From Actinostola sp. cb2023 (taxonomy: Eukaryota > Cnidaria > Anthozoa > Actiniaria > Actinostolidae): a stretch of DNA of 64,000 bases. Location of the stretch: the NCBI GenBank assembly GCA_033675265.1, contig JAUJYZ010000974.1:872001-936000 (forward strand), written 5' to 3'. Position numbers and translations under genes: made by a program. Under the pieces are notes generated by a model. That model was given only the letters and a program-made list of their open reading frames with translations, was not told the origin of the DNA and did not search any database. Shown here in pieces: positions 22,292 to 32,672 of the stretch (the first letter of the stretch is position 1; each line of letters opens with the position of its first letter).

Positions 22292-22470
22292 TAGTTAAAT
22301 AACTCATATACCTTCAAAACTACGAGAACATTGAATATATCTGCATGTAATGTGGCTCATGAACTAATAATAATAATAATAATCTCTGATAATAAACTGA
22401 TTTCCTATCCATCCTTGCGGTCTCAACTTCTATGATTTATGATTTTCGACCCGACATTAGCTATACCTAA

Positions 22471-22669
22471 AAGGTTGTCCAGATGTAAAGACTACAATAC
22501 TAGCTACAATAAAATCAATTTCTGCGCGCGGAACTGCGAGTTGATACCAGCGGCATTTCATGTGTACTTTTGCATCTCAAATTAAAATTCTACGTGAGGA
22601 AATTGAATACATAATGAATCACGTGACTTTATTGTATTATTGTATTCTTTTCATCTGGACAACCTTTTT
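22471..22669. repeat. MITE with AAAGGTTGTCCAGATG ends
   Basis: Left AAAGGTTGTCCAGATG is mirrored by CATCTGGACAACCTTT at right, about 200 bp. Non-coding. Confidence 0.75.
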
Positions 22670-22994
22670 GAGAATGACTGTATATGTCTAATATGGACCG
22701 ATCCTCACCATTTGATGCCAACATCCGGCGCGATCACGTCTGAATCAAGTATCAAAAAAAATCTGCCTGTTAGTTTCTTTTCCTTGCGCCTTTTAGGTAG
22801 ATTTATAGAACAATAGGGGATTAGATGCACGTGCTTTAGACTTTGTTTGATAAGAATGATTTATGTATACAGAAAGTAATTATTGTATAGTAGTTGCATT
22901 AAATTAATCATGACAGTACCGTAATTAAAATAAAAACTGAAATAAACAGTTTTTGTTACAAGATTTTGCAAAAGAAACAGAAGTCCGGCGACAT

Positions 22995-23215
22995 TTACAG
23001 TGAGGACACACTAACCGGGACCACTTGAGCAAAACTGACCAATCAGATTACACCTGAAAATAATTACATTCCAACAAAAGTTGTCTGGGCCAATCAGCAT
23101 TATAGTCATAATGATGATTGGCGCAGATGACTTTTGTTGGAATGTGATTATTTTCAGGTGTAATCTGATTGGTCAGTTTTGCTCAAGTGGTCCCGGTTAG
23201 TGTGTCCTCACTGTA
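22995..23215. repeat. Foldback MITE with TTACAGTGAGGACACACTAA ends
   Basis: Arms of about 95 bp are near-perfect inverted copies: TTACAGTGAGGACACACTAA and CGGGACCACTTGAGCAAAAC at left, their complements at right. The centre is a TTATAGTCATAATGATGATTG loop region. About 221 bp. Confidence 0.9.
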
Positions 23216-23649
23216 ATATGAAGTCGACCGTGGCACGAACTTTTTAATATCAGCCGACTAAACAACAGACCGCCATTTTTCGCTCCTTTTCTTTTGTCTT
23301 TGTTACTTTTCTTTTTTCTTTCTGTTTCTTTTCCTGTGTTTTCTATTTCCGTTTTGATCGATATTCCTTGATTATATACGGTATGAATAGTTTGCGTTTC
23401 ACGTATCGGTTCATCAGTATATTCTTTGGTTCAAGAACGCCGAGTTTTCACTTTTGTCTGGCACTCTTGTCGGGTGTCATTGTTTATGGCTTTTGCTATT
23501 GGCCGTTCTGACAGATCTAATTTTGACTGCACTCTGTCATGCAAATCTGGCTGACAAGTACGTGACAAGTCAAAGGAAGCCAAGTCGAAACGCCGCTTTG
23601 AAGCCGTTAGCTCAGAACTCGGAAATCAGTCTGCTTTAGCTTCAAAACT

Positions 23650-23701
23650 TTGTCAGTTTTGAAATCCCGAACTGAGAACCACATCAGTTGAAAATTGACT
23701 G
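23650..23701 (+). other. Putative 5' non-coding exon of COX6C copy 2
   Basis: A splice donor GACTG|GTAAGT at 23701/23702 precedes the coding exon by 0.2 kb. The acceptor is the CTGCAG ending at 23912. The 5' edge of the exon is not determined. Confidence 0.45.
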
Positions 23702-23915
23702 GTAAGTATCAGTGCCAGTTTTGACGTATAATTAACAGTAAAACTCTCAAACTTCGTCTCTGCCTTTACATATGTATCACTGAGCCGTATCACTGCGTTC
23801 TCCGTTTTGTCAGTGTTCATCAAAATGGAACAGGATATAGTATAAGACATGCTAACAAATCAGGCTGACTCTATTTTTGTTAATATATGTTTCAACTGCT
23901 TCAAATCTGCAGCAA

Positions 23916-24122
23916 ATGGCGCCACAATTGCGAGGAATAGTCCAACGTAAGATGTTGAGAGATATTGGCCAAGCATTGGTAGCAGGCTTCGTAGTTGGAA
24001 TGGGATGGAGATATTTTTACTCCGAGCCAAAAAAGAAGAAATACCAAGATTATTACAAAAACTTTGACGCTGAAAAAGAAGCGAAAATTATGGAGGCGGA
24101 AGAACTGGCGAGAAGTCAGTAG
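23916..24122 (+). CDS. COX6C: Cytochrome c oxidase subunit 6C, tandem copy 2
   Basis: A 68-residue COX6C paralogue: MAPQLRGIVQRKMLRDI, one membrane helix (about residues 19-35, ALVAGFVVGMGWRYFY), then KKKKYQDYYKNFDAEKEAK. The start is ATG 23916: the acceptor CTGCAG ends at 23912, so the in-frame ATG 39 nt further up lies in the intron. After the stop a donor CTTG|GTATGT (24144/24145) and an acceptor ending TTTTTTGTAG (24272) define an intron in the 3' UTR. AATAAA follows at 24344. The copy encodes intact, conserved residues and looks functional. Confidence 0.92.
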   Translation: MAPQLRGIVQRKMLRDIGQALVAGFVVGMGWRYFYSEPKKKKYQDYYKNFDAEKEAKIMEAEELARSQ

Positions 24123-24349
24123 AGGATCATGTTTCATCTTCTTGGTATGTCGAAATGTTTCATTGAAAATTTAATCGATGTTTTCCTCCTAAAATGTAAC
24201 GAAAAACTGTAGCCGATTTTCTGCCAATGTTATCTTTGTTATAATTCTGTTATTTCTTCTTTTTTTTTGTAGGACAGACAAGAGACATATATTATTGTTG
24301 TATAAAAATTATTGTGAATTAGGCTATCTTATCTGTTTTAAATAATAAA

Positions 24350-25100
24350 ATAATTTTGTTTTCATTTTCCTTTTTCTCGTTTTATTTCTAATCTACGTTT
24401 TGTTGTTCAAAATATTCTTGGTCAGCGGTTTTATCAAAATAGCCTACGCGCATGCGTTAACACACCGTGAACAAGTTGTAGTTTTGTGCAAAACTGTTGA
24501 GCAAAGGTGAGTTTTGATGGCTTTTTTCTTCCAATTCAACGACTGTACACTGTATTTGAAGTTTATATATGTTAGATATATTACTAAGTAACGTTTTTGT
24601 CCAGTGTATAACCTATATTGGGTAATTTGAAGCATAAAAATGTCTAGTAATAAAGGGACGTGTGAACTAATAATTACATCAGATGAAGAGTTCACAAAAA
24701 TACTCATTTATAGTGGTTTTCTCCTGTTGATTGATGTTTTCTATATAAACAAAACATTTAGTTGAACCTTTCAATTAATGCAGTTTTGGTTATTAATTTA
24801 GTGCGTTCACTCGTGCCCTGGTGCGATAGAGCACTGGTCTTCTTGCAATCAGACTCAGAGTAGTTCTTTTCAGCTTCAGAGTTAGTTATCAAGTCAATAG
24901 TCATTGTTTTGTCATTTTGGTCGTAGTTTCTGTTCACAGTTTTTTCACTTGCATTTGATATTTCATAAGATTTTGATATAATTTTTTCAGATTTTTCAGA
25001 TATGATTTTGAGTCCGCGGAACGACCTGGTCCGAATATACGCTTGACATCTTTTAGAGTATCAGTAGGTCTACCGCTAACGGCGTGTGCGTTTGTATGTG
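24350..25100. other. No feature recognised
   Basis: AT-rich intergenic sequence between COX6C copy 2 and the GCGCCCC element. No gene or repeat seen. Confidence 0.5.
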
Positions 25101-25103
25101 AGA

Positions 25104-25557
25104 TACCGTAAATGCTCGATTAAGCGCCCTGCTTCCAATAAGCGCCCCCCTCGAATAAGCGCATCCCCCTAGAGGTCTAAAAAATTTATAAGCGCCCCCC
25201 TTCCAATAAGAGCCCCCTCCCCCTAAAAGAAATTCAGAAACAACTCTCTAAAATAAAACTTTACCGATAAACAGAAACACGGTATACCGTATGTCAATAC
25301 CGTATATTTACAGTATACCAGTATACAGTTTACCAAGTAACGCACGGTACATGTTTGCTATTTTTATTCACTGTATATGTATGTTACAGTACCGTATATA
25401 AGAAAACATTGAGTTCATCATCTGAGAAAAGAAATAAGCGCCCTGCTTCCAATAAGCGCCCCCCTCGAATAAGCGCCCCCCTCGAATAAGCGCCTCCCCC
25501 TAGAGGTCTAAAAATTTAATAAACGCCTAGGGCGCTAAATCGAGCATTTACGCGTAT
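25104..25557. repeat. Element with TACCGTAAATGCTCGATTAA ends and GCGCCCC repeats
   Basis: Left TACCGTAAATGCTCGATTAA and right AAATCGAGCATTTACGCGTA are inverted. Just inside both ends are short tandem copies of AATAAGCGCCCCCCTC and CCCTAGAGGTCTAAAA. About 455 bp. Confidence 0.8.
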
Positions 25558-25559
25558 TA

Positions 25560-26530
25560 GACATACTTCCTTCAAATCGTTTTTTCTCACGATCGCAAGA
25601 CGACATAACCTTCCCCAAACAAGGTTTGTGAAGAAAGAGGGGAACTACTTCGTGTAGGCACAACTCACGTAATGGTCCTGTGCAATATAGAGTATATAGT
25701 AACTTAAGTCTTCAGAATGATAAAATATCGAGATGAACGGATAAAAGACAGCAAAACAAAGGTAAAGTGTCTAAGTTTTTATCTTCATCAGACTGCTTCG
25801 TTTTCATAAGCGAACGATTGTGCCTACATGAAGTGGTTACCAGAAAGAGGTTGACTGTCGATAAAACCTCATAGATCAGCTTTTAGTGGTCTCGTTCACA
25901 GTCACACTCGATTGCAGATTGTGCTTAGTCATCATAGCTGTAGATCTGAGATAACGATTGGTGATCAAATCAGTGTTTGGTTACTTGTTGGGTGACTCGG
26001 TAGAACATACAGAATTTGGAATCGCCTGGCACTCGACAACATAATACCGGCCAGCTCAGAATTTGTATAAACTACTGGTTAAGAGGGTAACAGTGCTAGC
26101 AAAATCGAGAAAACAAACTTAGATTTTGGGGAACTAGTCAGTTAGATATCTTTCCGTGATTGATTTTGAAGGCTGAACTTGCCCCTTGACCTCCGGTGCT
26201 TCCTGATTGGTTTGTCATTTGTAATCTCTCTCGTGGTCAGACTTGATGTCTTCAACTCTACATTCCTCGACGTCCACCAACAACAACAACAAAATTACGG
26301 TCTCCATTCTTAGACTTGTGCCCAGCCTTAGGCCTGGGCACGAGTAATTATTCCTGAAACTCATAGTTCATATAAACATTTATTTTTTATTTAGTGTAAT
26401 ATTTTATTGTACTTATTGTAGATTATTTTCATTTTTGACAAAACTGTAATAAATAAATAAACATCTTGGATGATGAACTGATGCATTCCCACAATGCATC
26501 ACAATGATTAACTGTTATTATTTTTCCCTC
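25560..26530. other. Intergenic or 5' intron sequence before COX6C copy 3
   Basis: No coding region. A small hairpin CGTGCCCAGG-type lies at about 26319-26345 (TTGTGCCCAG / CTGGGCACGA). A 5' non-coding exon for COX6C copy 3 is expected here by analogy but I could not place it. Confidence 0.4.
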
Positions 26531-26535
26531 TAGAG

Positions 26536-26739
26536 ATGGCACCTCAGCTACGTGGAATTGTTGCCCGTTCACTCAAGAAAGACATTATCACTGCATCAGT
26601 GATGGGACTTGTTGCTGGATTTGCCTGGAAATTTCTTTATGCCGACCCCCTGAGGCGACAGTATGAAAATTTCTACAAGAATTATGATGCAGAGAAAGTT
26701 GCCAAGGAAATGGAAGCTGAATTAGAGGCTAACCAATAA
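26536..26739 (+). CDS. COX6C: Cytochrome c oxidase subunit 6C, tandem copy 3
   Basis: A 67-residue COX6C paralogue: MAPQLRGIVARSLKKDI, membrane helix at about residues 19-35 (ASVMGLVAGFAWKFLY), then PLRRQYENFYKNYDAEKVAK. The acceptor CCCTCTAG ends two bases before the ATG. One base after the stop TAA there is a donor GTGAGT. A likely acceptor TTGCAG ends at 28099 and AATAAA is at 28239, giving a 3' UTR intron as in copy 2. Odd: the exon end and its donor are repeated at 26893-26937. All three copies are intact, so which is the main subunit gene is open. Confidence 0.92.
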   Translation: MAPQLRGIVARSLKKDIITASVMGLVAGFAWKFLYADPLRRQYENFYKNYDAEKVAKEMEAELEANQ

Positions 26740-26892
26740 TGTGAGTTCATTTTTTATTTTTATTTATTTTTGAATAATGTTTAATGTCAAATAAAGATTC
26801 ATTACAAAGTCTATTTACAAAGCATGTATAACAAACTGATACATCTTATTTTGTACAATACATGTTTTTTTTGTTTTTGTTTTTTGTTTTTG

Positions 26893-26937
26893 AAATGGAA
26901 GCTGATTTAGAGGCTAACCAATAATGTGAGTTCATTA
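26893..26937 (+). pseudogene. Duplicated 3' end of the COX6C copy 3 exon
   Basis: GAAATGGAAGCTGATTTAGA and the following bases, including the stop codon and the GTGAGT donor, repeat 26707-26751 with one mismatch (GAATTAG to GATTTAG). The 186-bp offset leaves a second copy of the splice donor downstream and an AATAAA (about 26790) between the two. Confidence 0.8.
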
Positions 26938-27239
26938 CTGACAATCCCTATATATTACATAATCATTGTTTGGCCGACATTTATAAAAGCTATGACCAAA
27001 AGGAATTCTGGGAAGTTAGAATTCTCAAATACATTTGCAAAATCAAACCCTTTTCTAATACTTGTTGGTTCTAGTTGAACTGTTCTTGGATTTTTAACTG
27101 CTTTCCCAGACATCCTTATGGCCTTAGCAATTCCTGATTTTTACTCATAAATAATTTAGTATAACACACATACTTTGTGGGCTTAGCTGCATTGGTTCAA
27201 ACACAATAATCAGGCTCCAGTAGATAGCACTCTCTGATG

Positions 27240-27308
27240 GTTAAATCCTTATCCAGTGGATTAGTTGATGCTGTTATCCAATAAATTTATCCACTGGATA
27301 AGGAATTA
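27240..27308. repeat. Small palindrome related to the 30372 MITE
   Basis: AATCCTTATCCAGTGGAT and ATCCACTGGATAAGGAAT are inverted around GTTATCCAATAAATT, the same core as in 30372-30520. A shortened relative. Confidence 0.7.
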
Positions 27309-27467
27309 CCCATTATTTCCACTGTAGTATATAAAAGCCTGACGTGTCACTTGAACATGGGCCACTGTAGGCATAAGTGTGAGCACAGGAAATGGATTGT
27401 TTAATCCTGGTGCTTATGATTGTGGCTTACATGTGTAATTGACTGCAAATGACTGCAACATACAGTA

Positions 27468-27657
27468 TAGAGTTGTTTTCATATGAGTGGGAAACCTACG
27501 GCATGGAGTTACGATCACAGTACAGAATCGAAGACATTCTATTCAACCAATCACAGCACACATTGCTTAGCCAACCAGAATGCTTAGACACGGCATGGTC
27601 ACCGCACGACACGAACCGTACCGTAACTACTTCCCACCCATACAAAAACGACTCTAT
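27468..27657. repeat. AGAGTCG-MITE copy 4
   Basis: TAGAGTTGTTTTCATATGAG at left, CATACAAAAACGACTCTA at right. The interior has GAATCGAAGACATTCTATTC and AACCAATCACAGC. In the 3' UTR intron of COX6C copy 3. Confidence 0.85.
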
Positions 27658-28099
27658 GGTGTGTGTTACAGTGTATTTCTCGTAGGAGGAACAGCGTAAT
27701 AATTTATTGCTTATTTATATTCCCTCTCCCATTGTGTCTCGTCCCACTTCTTTTACCCCCTCTGGCTTTCTTGTCTTCAGTCTTGGCACATTGTGCTAGT
27801 TGTTAATTAAGATTAGATTACTTTATTTCGTGAGGATAGACACCTGACAGTTACATAAATTACTGATAAACTTCTGGGGCCCATTTCTCGAAAGCCCCGA
27901 AAGCTTATCGGGCCCGAAAAGGGTTTCTTTAAAAATCTATATCTTCAAAACAAAGTAGTTTACAGACATGAAACTTTGCATGAAGGAAAAGTTTTGTTCA
28001 TATTAAAAACATGTCAAAAGAGTTTACGGGGCTTTCAAGAAACGGGCCCCTGGCCCTCCTAAAAACAAGTATGGTTAATTTTTTATTTTCTAATTGCAG

Positions 28100-28255
28100 G
28101 TTTGTTCAAGATTCCATTACTGTGTCTGTATCTGTGTGTTGCTTTTATTCAAGTAAAAATACCATTGTAACTTTGAAATCTTACTTAAACACTGTGTAAA
28201 TTAATGTTCTTGGATTTTGTGAAAAATGATGAGGCAAGAATAAAATTATTGATGC
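28100..28255 (+). other. Putative 3' UTR exon of COX6C copy 3
   Basis: Begins after a TTTCTAATTGCAG acceptor and contains AATAAA at 28239. Non-coding. Pairs with the donor right after the COX6C copy 3 stop codon. Confidence 0.5.
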
Positions 28256-28289
28256 ATTTTGTCTATAATGACATTATTTATTTTTGTTA

Positions 28290-28400
28290 GAGTGCAATTT
28301 AGAAAAGCTTGAAAACTAAATAACTAATTAGTACTAAATAGAGTGCAAATATTAGGTCTAAACAAGCGCTAACATTTAGCACTAATTAGTACTAAATAAG
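28290..28400. repeat. Fragments of the GCACTAAATAGTAC repeat family
   Basis: Contains AGAGTGCAATTTAGAAAAGC and GAGTGCAAATATTAGG modules and TTAGTACTAAATA words shared with 11461-11613 and 29400-29652. Incomplete. Confidence 0.6.
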
Positions 28401-28984
28401 AATTCAGTGAGTCGTGTCAAATTATGCGTTTTGTCGAATGCACGTGCAATGCGTGTGCATTCAACCAGCCGAGTTTTAAACACTGTTACTTGCGCGTTCT
28501 TTCTTTTGATAAACAAAACATTATGATGGAAACTCCAGCAAAGAGAACCTGTGTTAAGTGCAGTATGCACGGAAAAGTAATGTTGTTAAAAAACACAAGA
28601 ACATCTGTCCATACAGTCAACTGTTGTTCGTGTGAAAGGCGTGAGTCTCACAATAAGCTGCAAGTAAAAAGCTCAAGTCACAGAGCGTTCCATCAAGTCA
28701 GTTGGTTGATCCATCCGTTCTTGATGTGGCAAACGTTCACTTGGCATCTGTCACCAAGAATACGAGTGCAACGGAAAAAGGAAATGGTAATTATGTTATA
28801 TAACCGAGTTATTTTTGTTTTTGTTTGTGATGCAGCAAGAAAAAATGACTAGACATTAGTTTTGAGTCAGTCTACGTACAAATGTCCAGTTCAGATGTTC
28901 CGAGTTCATTCAAGTTTATTTAGAGTTCTACTGATTTCAGTTTAGTTACAGTGCAGGTGAGAATTAATAGGGGGATAAATAAAA

Positions 28985-29330
28985 TGGGGTTGCGTTTGAC
29001 TCGTTTCTTGTGTCCGTGTCGTTATTTTATTTTAGCTGCGTTTGACTCGTTTCTTGTGTCCGTGTCGTTATTTTATTTAGCTGCGTTTGACTCGTTTCTT
29101 GTGTCCGTGTCGTTATTTTATTTAGCTGCGTTTGACTCGTTTCTTGTGTCCGTGTCGTTATTTTATTTAGCTGCGTTTGACTCTTTTCTTGTGGGGCAAA
29201 GTGGGAATTTGATGAATAAAATAGGGTTGCGTTTGACTCGTTTTTTGTGTCCGTGTCGTTATTTTATTTTAGCTGCGTTTGACTCGTTTCTTGTGGGGAA
29301 AGCGGGAATTTGACGAATAAAATAGGGGTG
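28985..29330. repeat. Tandem repeat, 45-bp unit, with variants
   Basis: The unit contains GCTGCGTTTGACTCGTTTCT, TGTGTCCGTGTCG and TTATTTTATTTA. Four clean copies are followed by shortened ones with GTGGGGCAAAGTGGG. 45 is divisible by three, so the plus-strand reading frame is open across it without being a gene. Confidence 0.85.
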
Positions 29331-29399
29331 CATTTGACTCGTTCAGATAGCTGGTTATTTTAATGTGCACGTGGTTTTCATGCTTCACCTATTTCATAG

Positions 29400-29652
29400 T
29401 TTTATAATTAGTGCTAATTAGTACTATTTAGTTAGTTAACTATTTCACGGATAGACTATTTAGTAGAGTGCAATTTAGAAAAGCGTGAAATAGTACTAAC
29501 TTTAATAGTACTAAATAGTGCTATTTCTATTGTTTTCTATTGTTTCTATAGTGCTATTTAGTACTAATTAGTTATTTAGTTTTCAAGCTTTTCTAATTTG
29601 CACTCTACTATTTAAAGTTAGTACTATTTCACACTTTTCTAAATTGCACTCT
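29400..29652. repeat. Composite inverted repeat of the GTGCAATTTAGAAAAG family
   Basis: AGAGTGCAATTTAGAAAAGC at about 29465 is mirrored by CTTTTCTAAATTGCACTCTA near 29635, with TAGTGCTATTTAGTACTA modules between. Confidence 0.7.
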
Positions 29653-29659
29653 ATTATTA

Positions 29660-30370
29660 ACTATAAATAACTACTTTAAAAAAAATACTGTTACAACTAT
29701 TCCTTCTCTGATCCTAATCCATCCTATACTGAATTCCTAAGTATTTACTTGACATTGCGGAACATTATGCATTCATTGGCTATGCTGATGGCAGCCTTGA
29801 TCAGTTGTTGTTGTTGACTTTATTTATACTCGATACATGTATAATGAGCCAAAGACTCCAGGTGAATACATCCGTGATGGGAGAACTATGGAAATAATGG
29901 ATAGCAAAGACTGTGCAAGTTCCAACTCTACTGACACATCCATTGTAAACCATAAAATCTTAGATTTAAACATCTTTGACCACTGTTTGCTTCTGTCAAT
30001 CATAAACATCAAAATAAACATGCTGAATGCTTCTTCTTTGATGTCTCAGGCCTGAACTACAAGTTCTTTTCTCTGACTAATAACATTGATTTATAGCAGA
30101 ACAATCTGAAAACTTATCCCTACTCCACCTCCTATAAGCCTGTATGTGGAATGTGATATATCCACACATGGTTTCAATTATGTACAATGTATTATCACTA
30201 CGTATTTATTATTGTACCATCTGTGTAGTAATTTACATAGAAAGCAAATCATATGAAGAATTTTTTTGGTGTCACAGAAATTTAAAAAAATCCATGTCTG
30301 TGACTTGCAAAGATATTGATTGATATACGGTAATGTGTTGTGGCTATATTATAAAAAAACACAGTTCTTC
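29660..30370. other. No feature recognised
   Basis: AT-rich intergenic stretch between COX6C copy 3 and GAREM. Open frames here are short and overlap on both strands without conserved motifs. Confidence 0.5.
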
Positions 30371-30371
30371 A

Positions 30372-30520
30372 GGCCCCGGTTGCACGAAAGGTGAATAGCG
30401 CTATCCACCTGATAAGTCTTATCCAACGGATAAAACTGATGCAGTTATCCAATAAATTTTATCCGTTGGATAAGACTTATCCGGTGGATAGTGCTATTCA
30501 CCTTTCGTGCAACCGGGGCC
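30372..30520. repeat. Palindromic MITE with GGCCCCGGTTGCACGAAAGG ends
   Basis: Near-perfect inverted repeat of 149 bp: GGCCCCGGTTGCACGAAAGG at left, CCTTTCGTGCAACCGGGGCC at right, inner TTATCCAACGGATAA / TTATCCGTTGGATAA. A diverged relative lies at 27240-27308. Confidence 0.9.
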
Positions 30521-30806
30521 AGGTTATTGTCATTTCTATTTCCATCTGTATCAAAATATATTCAGTATTTCCATAGCTTTTGTTGTAAGTAAACATTGCC
30601 ATCCAGTAAAGTGAAGCAAGGCACTTACTTTAGTTTGTGTTTATTATAGTGCAAGTAGGTGCAGCTTATAGAGAGCTGTCATTGGACAACAGACAGCTTC
30701 ATCATGCAATGCTTCCATGACTAAACTATGAAAGATTGCTGGCATATTACTTCTAACAACACTATATTTTTTCCAAAATTTGGCCAATTCAAACTACATT
30801 AATAAA

Positions 30807-32516
30807 CTAGAACTTGGGTCTCCATCCTTGGATCAGCTTTATCAACTTTTTCCGCTGGAAAATATTCATCCCCAGTGATTCCATCATGTCTAACTCCATA
30901 GACATCAACATCTCCCCATCAATTTGGTTGTATTCAAATGTTTCAATAAACTCAGCTAAGTGTTGCTTTTCCAAGAATTTTGAGACATCAGTAACAGTCA
31001 TTTGTTCCAGCTCATTTGTGGTATTGGAGGAGGTACCGGTATCCCTCGTGTTCTGTGATACAGTAGAAATGCTTGAATCTGTGTCTCCCAATGTTTTGTA
31101 TTCAGCATTGGAAGAAACTTTTTCAGGTTCAACATGGTGTTCTTGTGCACTTTTTGTAGTACTCACTTTGCTTACAGGATCAGGCATTGGCTTTTCTTCT
31201 GATTCTGATGCTGATTTTTGTCTGGAGTCATTATTTTCCATAATGTGATGTGTTCCTTGAACTTTTACAACAGGTTTTGGCTTGACTGGAGGCGGTGTTG
31301 GTTTTTGCAGGTAAATCACTGGTTTTGCAGAGCTCTGGTCATCTTTAGTCTGTTCTGGCAGTTGCATGTCCTCATATTCATCAGTGTCCTCCTCTTCGTC
31401 TTTTCTGGCTTCCTCTTCTGGATCTGTTTTTACCTCTACAAAACTACTTTTGAACTTCTCATAATCAAACCTCTGGAATGTCGACAAGTCTTCATCAGAA
31501 ATGTAGGTGTACTCATGCTCATCGTCATCATTACTGGGTTCTGTATATTCATATTGTGGGATGTCTTCATCCTGGGTTTTGGGTGTGTCATAAAGGTACT
31601 CGCGAATAGTTTCCCTTGATGCAAAAACATTGAAGCATTCCATGTTTTCGATTCTCTTCAAACTGACTCCATCATGAAAGAACCTGCAAACCCTCATGTA
31701 GTCCTTGTCACCAATCAGAGCACCGCTTGCAGCTGTGACAGTGATTTCCAGGTTTTTAGGACAAGTGACAACAGTCCTTGTGGTACCCTCCTCCATGGTT
31801 GTGCAAATGACGGACGAATCACGGTAAGTTTTCTCAGCGCGTAGTACACCTAGTGCAGAGTTAAACACCGAAGCTTCACCTGTGGCGTTTAGATTTCGAG
31901 GGTTGATGAACTGGAAGAAGAAAGGCATTGAATTCTCGTTGATGGCCTCTTGGAGATAGTACTCGCGACCGTCATTCAAGGGCTGGAAACCAGCAGACGC
32001 ACTCAAAGGTATACGAAGCGGAAATCCAGACCCATCCTGAGTTTCGACCACTAAATAGTCTTCACTTTGTCCGGAAACCACTCTTATCAACTTGAGTTTA
32101 TCTCCAGGATTGACGCAGACGTTATCACCGTTAATGCTGTAATAGCCCTGGGTAACACGGACAAACTCAGGTATTCGCCTTTTTGAAAACACTTCTGCGA
32201 TTTCCGAAACACTTTCAAAGGTTTCTTTTAGATTCAATGGACGAATTTCGACTTTTTGCGAACAATTTAACGGGATATGGAGCTCTCTCTTTCTCTTGTC
32301 GCGAGCTTTCACCTTATCTGTGTGTTTTATAGCGTGTAAAAATATAATTTGATCAGCTCCGAGGCAGGAATCCTCATCGGGTCCATAGTATCCATCTTGT
32401 ACCTTGACGATTTGAGGTAACGGGAACTTGTCAACGTAATCGCTAAGGCTGAACTCCTCCTGGCTCCAAGTTAAGTTCTCCAAGGAAATGGCCTCCAAAG
32501 CAGCATCTTTGTTCAT
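30807..32516 (-). CDS. GAREM: GAREM-like CABIT and SAM domain adaptor, intronless
   Basis: GAREM proteins are cytoplasmic adaptors that are tyrosine-phosphorylated after growth-factor stimulation and link receptors to GRB2/SHP2 and ERK signalling. This 569-residue protein has a CABIT domain at about residues 20-300, then an acidic, tyrosine-rich linker (YEYTE, EHEYTYI, DEYEDM), a proline-rich site PTPPPVKPKP at about residue 400 that could bind SH3 domains, and a C-terminal SAM domain at about 500-566 (VSKFLEKQHLAEFIETF, GWRPKF end). That order matches GAREM1/2, though this protein is shorter. THEMIS also has CABIT domains but two of them and no SAM. Single exon. Its ATG lies 156 bp from the divergent TMEM68 ATG. 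A minus-strand AATAAA is at about 30637. Confidence 0.88.
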   Translation of the reverse strand: MNKDAALEAISLENLTWSQEEFSLSDYVDKFPLPQIVKVQDGYYGPDEDSCLGADQIIFLHAIKHTDKVKARDKRKRELHIPLNCSQKVEIRPLNLKETFESVSEIAEVFSKRRIPEFVRVTQGYYSINGDNVCVNPGDKLKLIRVVSGQSEDYLVVETQDGSGFPLRIPLSASAGFQPLNDGREYYLQEAINENSMPFFFQFINPRNLNATGEASVFNSALGVLRAEKTYRDSSVICTTMEEGTTRTVVTCPKNLEITVTAASGALIGDKDYMRVCRFFHDGVSLKRIENMECFNVFASRETIREYLYDTPKTQDEDIPQYEYTEPSNDDDEHEYTYISDEDLSTFQRFDYEKFKSSFVEVKTDPEEEARKDEEEDTDEYEDMQLPEQTKDDQSSAKPVIYLQKPTPPPVKPKPVVKVQGTHHIMENNDSRQKSASESEEKPMPDPVSKVSTTKSAQEHHVEPEKVSSNAEYKTLGDTDSSISTVSQNTRDTGTSSNTTNELEQMTVTDVSKFLEKQHLAEFIETFEYNQIDGEMLMSMELDMMESLGMNIFQRKKLIKLIQGWRPKF

Positions 32517-32672
32517 CTTTTACCGAGCAATTTTTAAGTTACTTTACTTGATTATTGATGAATGTTGTATGTCTGATCAACTCTCTTCCTGCTGACCAGC
32601 GGTAATCCATAGCGGGTTAGAGGGGGTTAGAGCTCTCGGTACGTGCTCTCACGATATCTCCTTCAATAGGCA
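32517..32672. promoter_or_regulatory. Shared head-to-head promoter region of GAREM and TMEM68
   Basis: Only 156 bp separate the two divergent start codons. No TATA box is evident. So little space means both promoters or 5' UTRs must overlap here or within neighbouring sequence. Coregulation is an inference. Confidence 0.55.

Noticed and set aside
23877..23915. Upstream in-frame ATG extending COX6C copy 2 by 13 codons
   Set aside because: A splice acceptor CTGCAG ends at 23912, so this part is intron; the paralogues all start at MAPQLRG.
24820..24885. Possible tRNA-like stretch
   Set aside because: No A and B boxes in correct spacing and no cloverleaf could be drawn.
28424..28852. 142-codon plus-strand frame with several cysteines
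   Set aside because: No recognisable domain, overlaps a minus-strand frame and sits among repeat modules; no splice or promoter support.
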